Shown here piece by piece: positions 17,288 through 25,583 of a DNA stretch of 39,405 bases. Position 1 is the stretch's first letter, and each line of letters opens with the position of its first letter. The DNA comes from Colwellia sp. (GTDB lineage: Bacteria; Pseudomonadota; Gammaproteobacteria; Enterobacterales; Alteromonadaceae): the NCBI GenBank assembly GCA_013215655.1, contig JABSOX010000054.1:1-39405 (forward strand). The letters run 5' to 3'. The position numbers and the translations under genes are program-made. The notes under the pieces are model-generated. The model saw nothing but the letters and a program-made list of their open reading frames with translations, had not been told where the DNA came from and searched no databases.

Positions 17288-17587
17288 TTACTCTCCAACT
17301 GTTGATTGTCTGGTATGGCTGGGAATGTAATCACTTTTCATATTATGCAAATGAACATGACTACCTTTAATTATATCAACCGTAGCTGATCCAATTGATA
17401 CACCATATCGAATGACATTTTGACCCTTTGCAATATTATTACACGCCACTTTATGACCAATGTCGATGTTACTCCCTAGCCTGAGTTCGATGTTAGGTAA
17501 CTTCACCCATTCACCATAATTTGCTGCTTGACAGCATACTAAGATGTTATCTGCTTCATTCAATAACACAAATTTTATGTCTGTCAT
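17288..17587 (-). CDS. SAF-domain small subunit of UxaA-family dehydratase
   Basis: This 99-residue protein corresponds to the N-terminal SAF domain of altronate dehydratase, separate here from the catalytic part. The recognisable pattern is DNILVCCQAANYGEWVKL, with a GHKVACNNIAKGQNVIRYG core and a SHVHLHNMKS end. It is the first gene of the minus-strand operon and ends one base before the large-subunit ATG. GAGAA precedes its own ATG. It should form a complex with the large subunit. Confidence 0.82.
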   Translation of the reverse strand: MTDIKFVLLNEADNILVCCQAANYGEWVKLPNIELRLGSNIDIGHKVACNNIAKGQNVIRYGVSIGSATVDIIKGSHVHLHNMKSDYIPSHTRQSTVGE

Positions 17588-17986
17588 GTCGTTCTCAAAT
17601 ACATATATTAAGCCAGTTTAGCTGTTTTTTATTTATGAATAGCCTAATTATCTCGGTAATTTCATATGTAAAAATATAATTTATGTGTGAAATTTAATCC
17701 TTAAGCGATCATAAGTCAATCTTTTTTAATTTTCAGTGACTGATTTTAGTACTTGTTCAGCCTGTTCATCACTCTAAATATATTTTATTTATCACGATAT
17801 TTATTTAAGTAATTGAATTAAAACACTTTATGGTTAATTGTTATTTTAAATATGAAAATACTTTGCATATGTAAAATTTGTATGTAAATCTACGGTTACT
17901 TTATATACGAAATATGTTTTTAAATGTGAAAAAGTGTAGACCTTCTATCAAGAGAAGGTTAACTTAATGACAATCGGGAGAGTAAA
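17588..17986. promoter_or_regulatory. Divergent regulatory region of the fucose locus
   Basis: This AT-rich 399-base region separates the minus-strand catabolic operon from the plus-strand TonB receptor. The 11-mer CATATGTAAAA occurs at 17663-17673 and 17866-17876, about 75 and 110 bases from the two start codons. The first lies in an imperfect palindrome (17659-17693, ATTTCATATGTAAA against TTTATGTGTGAAAT); the second is followed by another imperfect inverted pair (17880-17910). These are candidate binding sites for the IclR regulator encoded downstream; this is inference. Confidence 0.45.
17940..17959 (+). other. Small hairpin in the TonB-receptor leader
   Basis: ACCTTCT and AGAAGGT form a seven-base perfect stem around a six-base loop, 27 bases before the TonB-receptor start codon and just upstream of its GGGAGAG ribosome-binding site. 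It may affect mRNA stability or translation. Confidence 0.35.
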
Positions 17987-20830
17987 ATGAATTATTCAAC
18001 AGGCTTAAATGGTTTTGTACACAGCAAGACAGCAAAACTAGTAAACATTGCAATAAAAAGTATGGCTGTAACAGCTTTTTGTATGCCTCTAATGTTCTCA
18101 GCAAGTGCAGAAGAATCATCGGAAAGTACTTTGAAAGTGGAAAAAGACGTTGAAGTTATTCAAGTAACATCTACATATAAAGGCAGTTTAGTCGAGGCAA
18201 TAAACGTCAAGCGACATTCAGCAAACGTTGTAGATGTAATTTCAGCAGAAGATGTGGGTAAATTCCCTGATGCAAACTTAGCGGAGTCTTTACAAAGAAT
18301 TACTGGTGTTCAAATTACCCGTGATAGAGGGGAAGGTAAGAATGTAAGTATTCGAGGTTTACCGTCAGACTTTACAAAAGTTACTTTAAACGGGCGTTCT
18401 ATCGCCTCTGGTACTGCTAGACCAGAAACTAATACTGTTCCTCGTAGTTTCGATTTTACTACCTTGTCATCAGATTTTGTTAGTGCTTTGGTTGTGAATA
18501 AATCGTCTACTGCTGATCTAGTCGATGGTGGTCTTTCTGGTAATGTTGATGTGCAAACGCCACGCGCTTTTAGAATTGGAGAAGAAAAGTTTTCAGGCTC
18601 AGTAAATATTACTAATGAAGATAATACCGATGAAAATGGTAAGGAAGTAGCAGCCCTTTATTCAAATGTATTTAATGATGAAACCATTGGTTTTACAGTG
18701 GGTGCGTCTTACAGTGAAAGAATTTTAGAAACGCATAGATTTGTTGGCTCTCATGATTTTAGAAATGAGTCTGCGGGTAAAGATTATAATGGTGACGGGA
18801 CCATTGATCCGGATAAGGGAGTTTTTATCCCAGGGAATTCTATTTATCAAAAAATCCCCGAAGAGCGTGAACGAATTAACTTGTTAGGCTCATTAGAATT
18901 TAGAGTTAGTGATAATACGGATATCTTCTTTGAAGGTCTTTATACATCGTTAGATACACAAACTACGCGTCTTGCTAACTTTCATCGTTTTGTAAATATT
19001 GCCGGGGATGTTGATTCATCTCGAACCTCCACAAAAACGTTATCTGTTCTAAACGACAATGGCTCATATAGCGATGTTGAGTTTGCAGAAGTGCTGGCAG
19101 CGACTGGCGTTGATCAACGCAATGGTAGCCGAAGTGCAGACATGTTTTCAGAATCAATCACATTAGCCACTGGCCTTAATTATGAGTTTGATAATTTATC
19201 GTTAGCTGCTGAAGTTTCCTATTCTAAAGCGGAACAAGAAAGAAGTTACCTGAACATTGCAACGGCAGCATTTGGTGGTCTTGGTGGCGATGGCGGGATG
19301 CAAGTTGATTTTAGTGACAATGCCAACATGCCTGTGGTCGATTATTATAATGGTTATGATGAAACTAGATTAGACCCAAATAACTATCGATTATTTAGCT
19401 TGAACGGTGAATTTAACCGTCAATCTGAAGATGAAATACTTGAAGCAAAAATTGATTTTGATTATTCGTTGGACAATGACTATTTTACTAGCGTTGAATT
19501 TGGATCACATTATTCTGATCGTGAGTTTTACCTAGATAATGGTCGGTTAGTTATCGGTGGTGCTGATCTGAATGCTTTATTAGGTGGAGAATTACAACCA
19601 TCAGAGGCTTTACCAGGGACATTAAATCTCGCCCCTTATATGCAAGAAGTTAATGTAAATGATGGCTGGTCATCTTTTGGCGGGAGTGTTCCTTCTACTT
19701 ACCTTTCGTCTGACACCAGAAAATTATTGGCAATGTTCTCTGATGCAGAGTTAGCTGCTGGCGGTAATGTTACTAATAATCCAACGAATATCTTTGATAT
19801 TGGCGAAGAGACAGTAGCGGCCTATGTAAAACTAAATTTTGAATTGTCGGATTATAATATTACCGGTAATTTTGGTGTAAGAGCGGTGAAAACTACTCAA
19901 ACAAGTCAAGGTACGGCAAGTGATCTTAGCCAAATTATTATTGAGCCAGAAGCAGGTGATGTAACAACGGTGCCTCCAGGTGAAGATATTACCGTAGATA
20001 GAAGTTACACAAATATTTTACCAAGCCTAAATGTAGCGTGGAATTACAATGAAGATACGGTATTACGCTTTGCTTTGAGTAAAACGTTAACACGACCAAC
20101 ACTTGATTTATTGACACCAACAACAGATGTAAATGGTGCTCTAGCAACTATTAGTGCTAGAAACCCTGAACTTGATCCGTTTGAAGCAAATAATCTCGAT
20201 TTAGCGTTGGAGTGGTACTTTAATGAGACAGGTCTATTTTCTGCTACGTTATTCTATAAAGACTTAGAAACATTAGTGACTAATGTAAGTACTATCGAAG
20301 ATATTACTATCATTAGTCAAGATGCAGAGGGTGTACAAACACCTATATCAATGCCTTTTACTATTAATACTTTTGAAAATACCTCGGGAGTAACGTTAAA
20401 AGGTTTTGAGTTGGCTTATCAACAGCAATTTGATTTCTTACCTGGGTTGTTAAAGCATACAGGTATATTAGCAAACTACACGTATGTTGATAATTCGGAT
20501 CCGCAGTTACTTTCAGGCGCTTCAGAAAGTAACTACAATATTTCTGCTTATTATGAGGATGATCTAGTTCAAGCGCGACTAATTTATGCTTATCGCGATG
20601 GTTTTATTAGTCAAGGACTCACACCAGGTAAATTGGGTGCACAACAACTTGAATATGGCACCTTAGATGCATCTGTATCGGTTAATGTTACTGAAAATGT
20701 TTCGTTAACATTTCAAGCGTCAAATCTAACAGATGAAGCGGTTGTAACATTAACACAAACGGGTAACCTGCCAGTAGAATACCAAGATAATGGTCGTCGT
20801 TTTGTGCTTGGAGCACGAGTTACATTTTAA
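17987..20830 (+). CDS. TonB-dependent receptor of the fucose locus
   Basis: This 947-residue outer-membrane receptor has a signal peptide (about 1-41), an N-terminal stretch with EVIQVTSTYKG as a probable TonB-box region, a plug domain (about 65-190; VGKFPDANLAESLQRITGVQ, VSIRGLPSDF, LNGRSIASG) and a C-terminal beta-barrel ending in Phe (LGARVTF). It resembles the Xanthomonas/Caulobacter-type receptors used for glycans. It is the first gene on the plus side and probably imports sulfated or free fuco-oligosaccharides; the ligand is inferred from neighbours. The start has an excellent GGGAGAG site. Confidence 0.92.
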   Translation: MNYSTGLNGFVHSKTAKLVNIAIKSMAVTAFCMPLMFSASAEESSESTLKVEKDVEVIQVTSTYKGSLVEAINVKRHSANVVDVISAEDVGKFPDANLAESLQRITGVQITRDRGEGKNVSIRGLPSDFTKVTLNGRSIASGTARPETNTVPRSFDFTTLSSDFVSALVVNKSSTADLVDGGLSGNVDVQTPRAFRIGEEKFSGSVNITNEDNTDENGKEVAALYSNVFNDETIGFTVGASYSERILETHRFVGSHDFRNESAGKDYNGDGTIDPDKGVFIPGNSIYQKIPEERERINLLGSLEFRVSDNTDIFFEGLYTSLDTQTTRLANFHRFVNIAGDVDSSRTSTKTLSVLNDNGSYSDVEFAEVLAATGVDQRNGSRSADMFSESITLATGLNYEFDNLSLAAEVSYSKAEQERSYLNIATAAFGGLGGDGGMQVDFSDNANMPVVDYYNGYDETRLDPNNYRLFSLNGEFNRQSEDEILEAKIDFDYSLDNDYFTSVEFGSHYSDREFYLDNGRLVIGGADLNALLGGELQPSEALPGTLNLAPYMQEVNVNDGWSSFGGSVPSTYLSSDTRKLLAMFSDAELAAGGNVTNNPTNIFDIGEETVAAYVKLNFELSDYNITGNFGVRAVKTTQTSQGTASDLSQIIIEPEAGDVTTVPPGEDITVDRSYTNILPSLNVAWNYNEDTVLRFALSKTLTRPTLDLLTPTTDVNGALATISARNPELDPFEANNLDLALEWYFNETGLFSATLFYKDLETLVTNVSTIEDITIISQDAEGVQTPISMPFTINTFENTSGVTLKGFELAYQQQFDFLPGLLKHTGILANYTYVDNSDPQLLSGASESNYNISAYYEDDLVQARLIYAYRDGFISQGLTPGKLGAQQLEYGTLDASVSVNVTENVSLTFQASNLTDEAVVTLTQTGNLPVEYQDNGRRFVLGARVTF

Positions 20831-20840
20831 ACGATAAGCA

Positions 20841-20874
20841 TATCCCTATATCAATTTTTATTGTTATAGGGATA
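20841..20874 (+). terminator. Hairpin between TonB receptor and sulfatase
   Basis: TATCCCTATA and TATAGGGATA form a perfect ten-base stem around a 14-base loop, ten bases after the receptor stop codon. There is no long T-run after it, so it may act as a partial terminator or an mRNA stabiliser that sets receptor levels above those of downstream genes. Confidence 0.55.
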
Positions 20875-20935
20875 ACTTCTATGAATGATATTACCGATAT
20901 TATTCATACTTTATAATTTTAGGTCTACGCATATC

Positions 20936-22480
20936 ATGAATAGCAATAAATCAAACAAAAACATTACACTGATTGCTTTAATTAGCACACTATGTCTAAC
21001 CAATGTGTTTAACTCGTTAGCCTATGCAAGTGAATCTGAAGATATCTCAAGCGATAAAAAACAACCCAACATTATAATAATACTTGCTGATGATATGGGC
21101 TTTGGAGATATTAGTGCTTACAATAAAAACAGTGCGATTCCAACAAAAAATTTAGATCAACTCGCTATAGAAGGTATTAGTTTTACCAATGCACATACAC
21201 CATCATCTGTTTGTACACCTACACGTTATTCACTGTTAACGGGACGCTATGCATGGCGTTCTAAACTTAAATCTGGTGTGTTATGGGGATACTCACCATT
21301 GTTAATTGAAACCGGGCGAGCAACAATACCTTCTATGTTAAAAGAGAATGGTTATCATACCGCAGGGATTGGAAAGTGGCATTTAGGAATGGGAGATAGT
21401 GAAGCAGACTTTTACCTTGAAAATAATGGTAAAGGAAAAAATTCAGGTGATGATTTTGGCCGTTTAAGTCCTGGGCCAAATGAGATTGGCTTTGATTATT
21501 TTTTTGGTATTCCCGCTAGTTTAGATATGAAACCCTATGTTTATATTGAGAATGGTAAGCCATACAGACCGTTAGATGGACACTTAATTAAATCAAGTAA
21601 GCAACGTCGTATAGGCGGAGAAGGTTTTTGGAGAAAAGGCCAAATAGCGGAAGGATTTGTACATAAAAATGTATTGCCGACCATTACAAGTAAAGCAATA
21701 AACTATATAAAATCTCGGAGCAAAGCTGAAGACGATAAACCATTTTTTCTCTATTTTGCGCTGACGGCACCACATACCCCTTGGTTACCTACTGATGAAT
21801 TTGTTGGGAAAAGTAAAGCTGGATATTACGGTGATTTTGCTGTTCAAGTAGATGATGTAGTAGGTCAAATTAAAGCAACGCTTAAAGAAACGGGTATGGA
21901 TAAAAGTACGCTAATTGTTTTTACTTCAGATAATGGTGCGCATTGGACTGAGAATGATTTAAAAAAATATAATCATCTAGCCAATGGGTCTTTAAGAGGA
22001 CAAAAAGCGGATATATACGAAGGGGGACATCGTGTGCCTTTAATTATAACTTGGCCAGATAATATACCTCAAAATATCAGTTCAGCGCAGCCAACAACGC
22101 TTACTGATTTAATGGCAACTTTTGCAGCCATAGTGGATGTTAAGTTAGAAAAGGATGAAGGTCCAGATAGCTTTAATATACTACCTACACTACTTAATCA
22201 TAATAACCAACAAAAATTAAGAGCACCAATGATACATCATGCATATGATGGCATGTTTGCCATAAGGGATGGGGATTGGAAATTAATTGATGGCTTGGGC
22301 TCTGGCGGATTCACCAAACCAGTTAGAGAAACTGCGGCCAAAGGAGAATTAGCTGTACAGTTATATAACTTGAAAAATGATCCTCGTGAAAGTAAAAATG
22401 TTGCAAGTTTACATCCGGATGTAGTTCAAACCCTATTAGCTAAATTAAAGGAAATAAAAGAAACTGGCTCCAGTCGATAA
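20936..22480 (+). CDS. Exported type I sulfatase (formylglycine-dependent)
   Basis: This sulfatase of about 514 residues has a signal peptide (1-31, probable cleavage at AYA). Metal-binding D52/D53 lie in ILADDMGFGD and the catalytic Cys is C93 in SVCTPTRYSLLTGR (C-x-P-x-R, converted to formylglycine). IGKWHLG and FTSDNGAH supply other active-site residues. I chose the ATG at 20936 because it starts a proper signal peptide; an ATG at 20885 would put a hydrophobic extension in front. In this locus it probably removes sulfate esters from fucose-containing glycans in the periplasm. No maturation enzyme is encoded nearby. The exact sulfatase subfamily cannot be told by eye. Confidence 0.88.
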   Translation: MNSNKSNKNITLIALISTLCLTNVFNSLAYASESEDISSDKKQPNIIIILADDMGFGDISAYNKNSAIPTKNLDQLAIEGISFTNAHTPSSVCTPTRYSLLTGRYAWRSKLKSGVLWGYSPLLIETGRATIPSMLKENGYHTAGIGKWHLGMGDSEADFYLENNGKGKNSGDDFGRLSPGPNEIGFDYFFGIPASLDMKPYVYIENGKPYRPLDGHLIKSSKQRRIGGEGFWRKGQIAEGFVHKNVLPTITSKAINYIKSRSKAEDDKPFFLYFALTAPHTPWLPTDEFVGKSKAGYYGDFAVQVDDVVGQIKATLKETGMDKSTLIVFTSDNGAHWTENDLKKYNHLANGSLRGQKADIYEGGHRVPLIITWPDNIPQNISSAQPTTLTDLMATFAAIVDVKLEKDEGPDSFNILPTLLNHNNQQKLRAPMIHHAYDGMFAIRDGDWKLIDGLGSGGFTKPVRETAAKGELAVQLYNLKNDPRESKNVASLHPDVVQTLLAKLKEIKETGSSR

Positions 22481-22500
22481 ACTGAGTTTCTATGTGGCAC

Positions 22501-22532
22501 AACACATCGATTATTACATTATTTGATGTGTT
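22501..22532 (+). terminator. Weak hairpin after the sulfatase gene
   Basis: AACACATC and GATGTGTT form an eight-base stem with a 16-base loop, 21 bases after the sulfatase stop. There is no T-run, so it is only a candidate. Confidence 0.3.
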
Positions 22533-22712
22533 TCAGTGGTACTTGTTGGTCACGAACCAGAAGTCATGTTGTAGTCAGAGCCAGACTTCAAATTGATAAA
22601 TAAACTGAATCTTCAACTTAAGTCGTTTTTAGGTAAGCATCTCAGACTGTATTTTACTGTGAAGCATGTGAAAAATAAAAAACTTAAAAAGCAATCAAAA
22701 CCAAGGATACTA

Positions 22713-24137
22713 ATGAAAGTATTTCCAAATTACCACGGTGTTAAAGATAAGAAAATATCGCCACCAATTATAGAAAAAAACATGTTGTTCCCCTTTATAA
22801 TGGTTGTAGCACTGTTTCCTTTGTGGGGCTTTGCAAACGATGTAACTAACCCTTTAGTTAAAGCTTTTAAGGACATTTTTTTAATCTCTAATGCACAGAG
22901 TAGTATGGTGCAGTTCGCTTTTTATTTAGGGTATGGAATCATGGCTATACCTGCCGCTATATTTATTCGTAATTACTCTTATAAGGCTGGCATACTTTTG
23001 GGTTTAGCACTATATGCTATTGGCGCAATGCTATTTATCCCCGCCAGTATCTATATGGAGTTCTATTACTTTTTAGCTGCACTCTGTATTTTAACATGCG
23101 GTTTGGCACTACTCGAAACGACAGCAAACCCTTATATTTTATCTATGGGTCACAAAGAAACGGCAACGAAACGTTTAAACCTAGCTCAGGCTTTCAACCC
23201 TATCGGTTCATTAACTGGGATGTTTGTTGCTTCTACTCTAATACTTAATAAGCTTCAAGTTGAAGAGTTTAGAGTGGCAGAAAAGGCCGCTCATCCTGAG
23301 TATAATAACCTGTTGCCTTCAGTAGTAGATGGTAAATTAACAGCAGCATTAAAAACTTTTTCTGTAGATGATCCTATTGCACATCAGGCTATGCAAGCAG
23401 CAGATCTTTTGACTGTTAGAGGGCCATACGTAGCTATAGCTACGATTGTAACGGTGCTGTTTTTTGTTTATTTATTTTATAAACTACCTAAAACAATGGC
23501 TCACAAACATCCTTTAACATTAAATGAATTAAAAGGAACTTTTGGCCGATTATTTAAAAATAAAATATATATTGAAGGGGTTATTGCTCAAGCATTTTAT
23601 GTGGGGGCGCAAATTATGTGTTGGACCTTTATCATTCACTATGGAATGTCTGTTGTTGGTCTTACTGCTTCACAAACACAAAATTACAATATCCTAGCCA
23701 TGAGTATATTTTTGGTTAGTCGTTTTGTCTGTACTTTTTTACTTGACTATATAAAGGCCGGAAAATTATTAATGTTGCTTGCTGTTGGTGGCGTTAGCTT
23801 GATTTTAGGTGTTATTTTCTTAGATGGCTTTGCCGGTTTATATTGCTTAATTGGTGTTTCAGCGTGTATGTCATTGATGTTTCCTACTATTTACGGTCTT
23901 GCGTTACAAGATATGGGGGATGATGCTAGCTTGGCTTCTGCCGGTTTAGTGATGGCCATTGTTGGTGGTGCATTAATGCCACCATTGCAGGCTTCTTTAA
24001 TCGATGCCACGCCAATCATTGCATCTATTCCATCCATACAAACATCATTTTTGATGCCGTTATTATGTTTTATTGTTATCGCTGTTTTTGGTTATCGAGT
24101 TGATAATGTTCATCAACCTTTGATAAAGAATAGCTAA
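22713..24137 (+). CDS. fucP: FucP-type L-fucose:H+ symporter
   Basis: This inner-membrane MFS transporter of about 474 residues has some twelve hydrophobic segments. It shows the FucP hallmarks FPLWGFANDVTNPLV, with the proton-site Asp at residue 43, and GLALLETTANPY, with Glu at residue 135. E. coli FucP uses an equivalent Asp and Glu. I chose the ATG at 22713 with AGGA five bases upstream; the frame is open 40 codons further but that stretch is very Lys-rich and has no good initiation site. Its stop overlaps the next start (TAATG), so it is coupled to the mutarotase gene. Confidence 0.9.
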   Translation: MKVFPNYHGVKDKKISPPIIEKNMLFPFIMVVALFPLWGFANDVTNPLVKAFKDIFLISNAQSSMVQFAFYLGYGIMAIPAAIFIRNYSYKAGILLGLALYAIGAMLFIPASIYMEFYYFLAALCILTCGLALLETTANPYILSMGHKETATKRLNLAQAFNPIGSLTGMFVASTLILNKLQVEEFRVAEKAAHPEYNNLLPSVVDGKLTAALKTFSVDDPIAHQAMQAADLLTVRGPYVAIATIVTVLFFVYLFYKLPKTMAHKHPLTLNELKGTFGRLFKNKIYIEGVIAQAFYVGAQIMCWTFIIHYGMSVVGLTASQTQNYNILAMSIFLVSRFVCTFLLDYIKAGKLLMLLAVGGVSLILGVIFLDGFAGLYCLIGVSACMSLMFPTIYGLALQDMGDDASLASAGLVMAIVGGALMPPLQASLIDATPIIASIPSIQTSFLMPLLCFIVIAVFGYRVDNVHQPLIKNS

Positions 24138-24484
24138 TGGCAATGCAATATTGTCTAACACTAGAATTAAAAAATGATCTTCAATTAATTAGATTATATG
24201 AATGTTACCATCAAGCAGGTCAAATTTGGCCTGAGGTAATTAAAAGCATTAAAGATTCAGGTATTAAAAAGATGTCGATTTATAGATTAAATACCCAGCT
24301 AATGATGATATTAGATGTTGATCAATCATTTTCCTTTGATGTTAAAGCTAAAAATGATTTGAATAATGATAAGGTGCAAGAATGGGAGTTATTAATGGAG
24401 AAATTTCAAAAAGTAGACAATGTGCAAGGAAATAAGACTAAATGGCAAATAATGGATAGAATTTTTTCTTTGCATGAACAATAA
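24137..24484 (+). CDS. L-rhamnose mutarotase family protein (probable L-fucose mutarotase)
   Basis: This 115-residue protein belongs to the RhaM (DUF718) family, not the FucU family. The recognisable features are Y21 and H25 in YECYHQAG, the IWPEV that follows, and the C-terminal Trp in KWQIMDR, matching the Tyr/His/Trp active-site set of RhaM. It interconverts anomers of a 6-deoxy sugar so that the dehydrogenase gets its preferred form. Coupling to FucP suggests that it acts right after uptake. Whether it prefers fucose or rhamnose is not visible in the sequence. Confidence 0.8.
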   Translation: MAMQYCLTLELKNDLQLIRLYECYHQAGQIWPEVIKSIKDSGIKKMSIYRLNTQLMMILDVDQSFSFDVKAKNDLNNDKVQEWELLMEKFQKVDNVQGNKTKWQIMDRIFSLHEQ

Positions 24485-24622
24485 TATGGCTTTTATTTAC
24501 TAATATAATTTCACCTGTCAAATTAAATTTTTCTAGTGAATAATTTAAGGTATACTTTTTATTAATTCACTTTAAACAACGTTAACTCCATAAAGTTCGA
24601 TGACTGCTAAGGCACAACTCAA

Positions 24623-25426
24623 ATGACTGAAAAAGTAAAAAAAAAGGAAAAATATTCTAGCTCGGGTAAAAAGCATTATTCGGCTCCAGCTCTTGAAAAA
24701 GGTTTAGATTTACTTGAGTTATTATCGAGTGAAGTAGATGGATTAAATATTGCTGAGATCACTTCAAGGCTTGGTAAGTCAGTTGGTGAGTTATTTAGAA
24801 TGTTGGCTGTGCTTGAGCAACGAGGATATATTGAAACGTCAAAAGATAGTGATAAATATCGATTAACGTTGAAGATGTTCAGTTTATCCAATCGATTTCC
24901 ACCAATAAAAAGATTAACATCTTTAGCTAACCCGTTAATGCGTCGCTTGTCATACGTTATCGAGCAATCATGTCATTTGGTTATTTATTATGAAGGGAAA
25001 GGACATGTTGTTGTACAGCAAGATTCTCCTTCTACACGTATTTTTAGTGTTAGATTAGGCGCAGAAGCCCCTCTGATGAATACCTGTTCAGGTCATTTGT
25101 TATTAGCATTTTCTGATGTTGAAGAAAGAGAGATAATGCTTAATAAAATACCAGAAAATCATCCAAGACCTAATAAAGAAGCATTTGAATGTATTCTTAA
25201 TAAAGTCATCAAACAAGGGTTCGAAAGTATCGTTAGTGCACAAGCTCAAGGCGTTAAAGATATTGGTTATCCTGTATTTGATGATAGGGGACAAATTGTC
25301 GCAGCACTCGTTGTACCATTTATCGGCTTCCTTGATGGCTCTCATTCCGTAGATACAAATCTAGCTCATGAGAATATTAAGTCTACTGCGGGTGAAATGT
25401 CTAGTTTGTTAGGATTTGGAGTTTAG
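24623..25426 (+). CDS. IclR-family transcriptional regulator, probable regulator of the fucose locus
   Basis: This 267-residue protein has a Lys-rich N-terminal extension (1-17), an IclR-type winged HTH (about 18-85; ALEKGLDLLELL, EITSRLGKSVGELFRMLAVLEQRGYI) and an effector-binding domain (about 95-265; HLVIYYEGKGHVVV, PLMNTCSGHLLLAF, GVKDIGYPVFDDRG). It is co-directional with the transporter and mutarotase, and is the only regulator in the locus. It may bind a pathway intermediate and control the divergent region at 17.6-18.0 kb. Its ribosome-binding site is weak. Confidence 0.87.
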   Translation: MTEKVKKKEKYSSSGKKHYSAPALEKGLDLLELLSSEVDGLNIAEITSRLGKSVGELFRMLAVLEQRGYIETSKDSDKYRLTLKMFSLSNRFPPIKRLTSLANPLMRRLSYVIEQSCHLVIYYEGKGHVVVQQDSPSTRIFSVRLGAEAPLMNTCSGHLLLAFSDVEEREIMLNKIPENHPRPNKEAFECILNKVIKQGFESIVSAQAQGVKDIGYPVFDDRGQIVAALVVPFIGFLDGSHSVDTNLAHENIKSTAGEMSSLLGFGV

Positions 25427-25445
25427 CTCTAATTAAAGTCAATTA

Positions 25446-25468
25446 TTGTACTTCTTGTAGAAGTACAA
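25446..25468. terminator. Perfect hairpin between the IclR and cytochrome genes
   Basis: TTGTACTTC and GAAGTACAA form a nine-base perfect stem with a five-base loop, 20 bases after the IclR stop. It is followed by A-rich rather than T-rich DNA on the plus strand, so an operator-like role is also possible. Confidence 0.45.
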
Positions 25469-25583
25469 AAAATTATACTTTTATATTACGTCAGATTACT
25501 GAAAGTAACATTGCTACTTTTTTGGTATTTGTTTCTTAGTTACTCCTGTTATCGTGAATAGCTTATCTGTAGTGGAATTGAAT

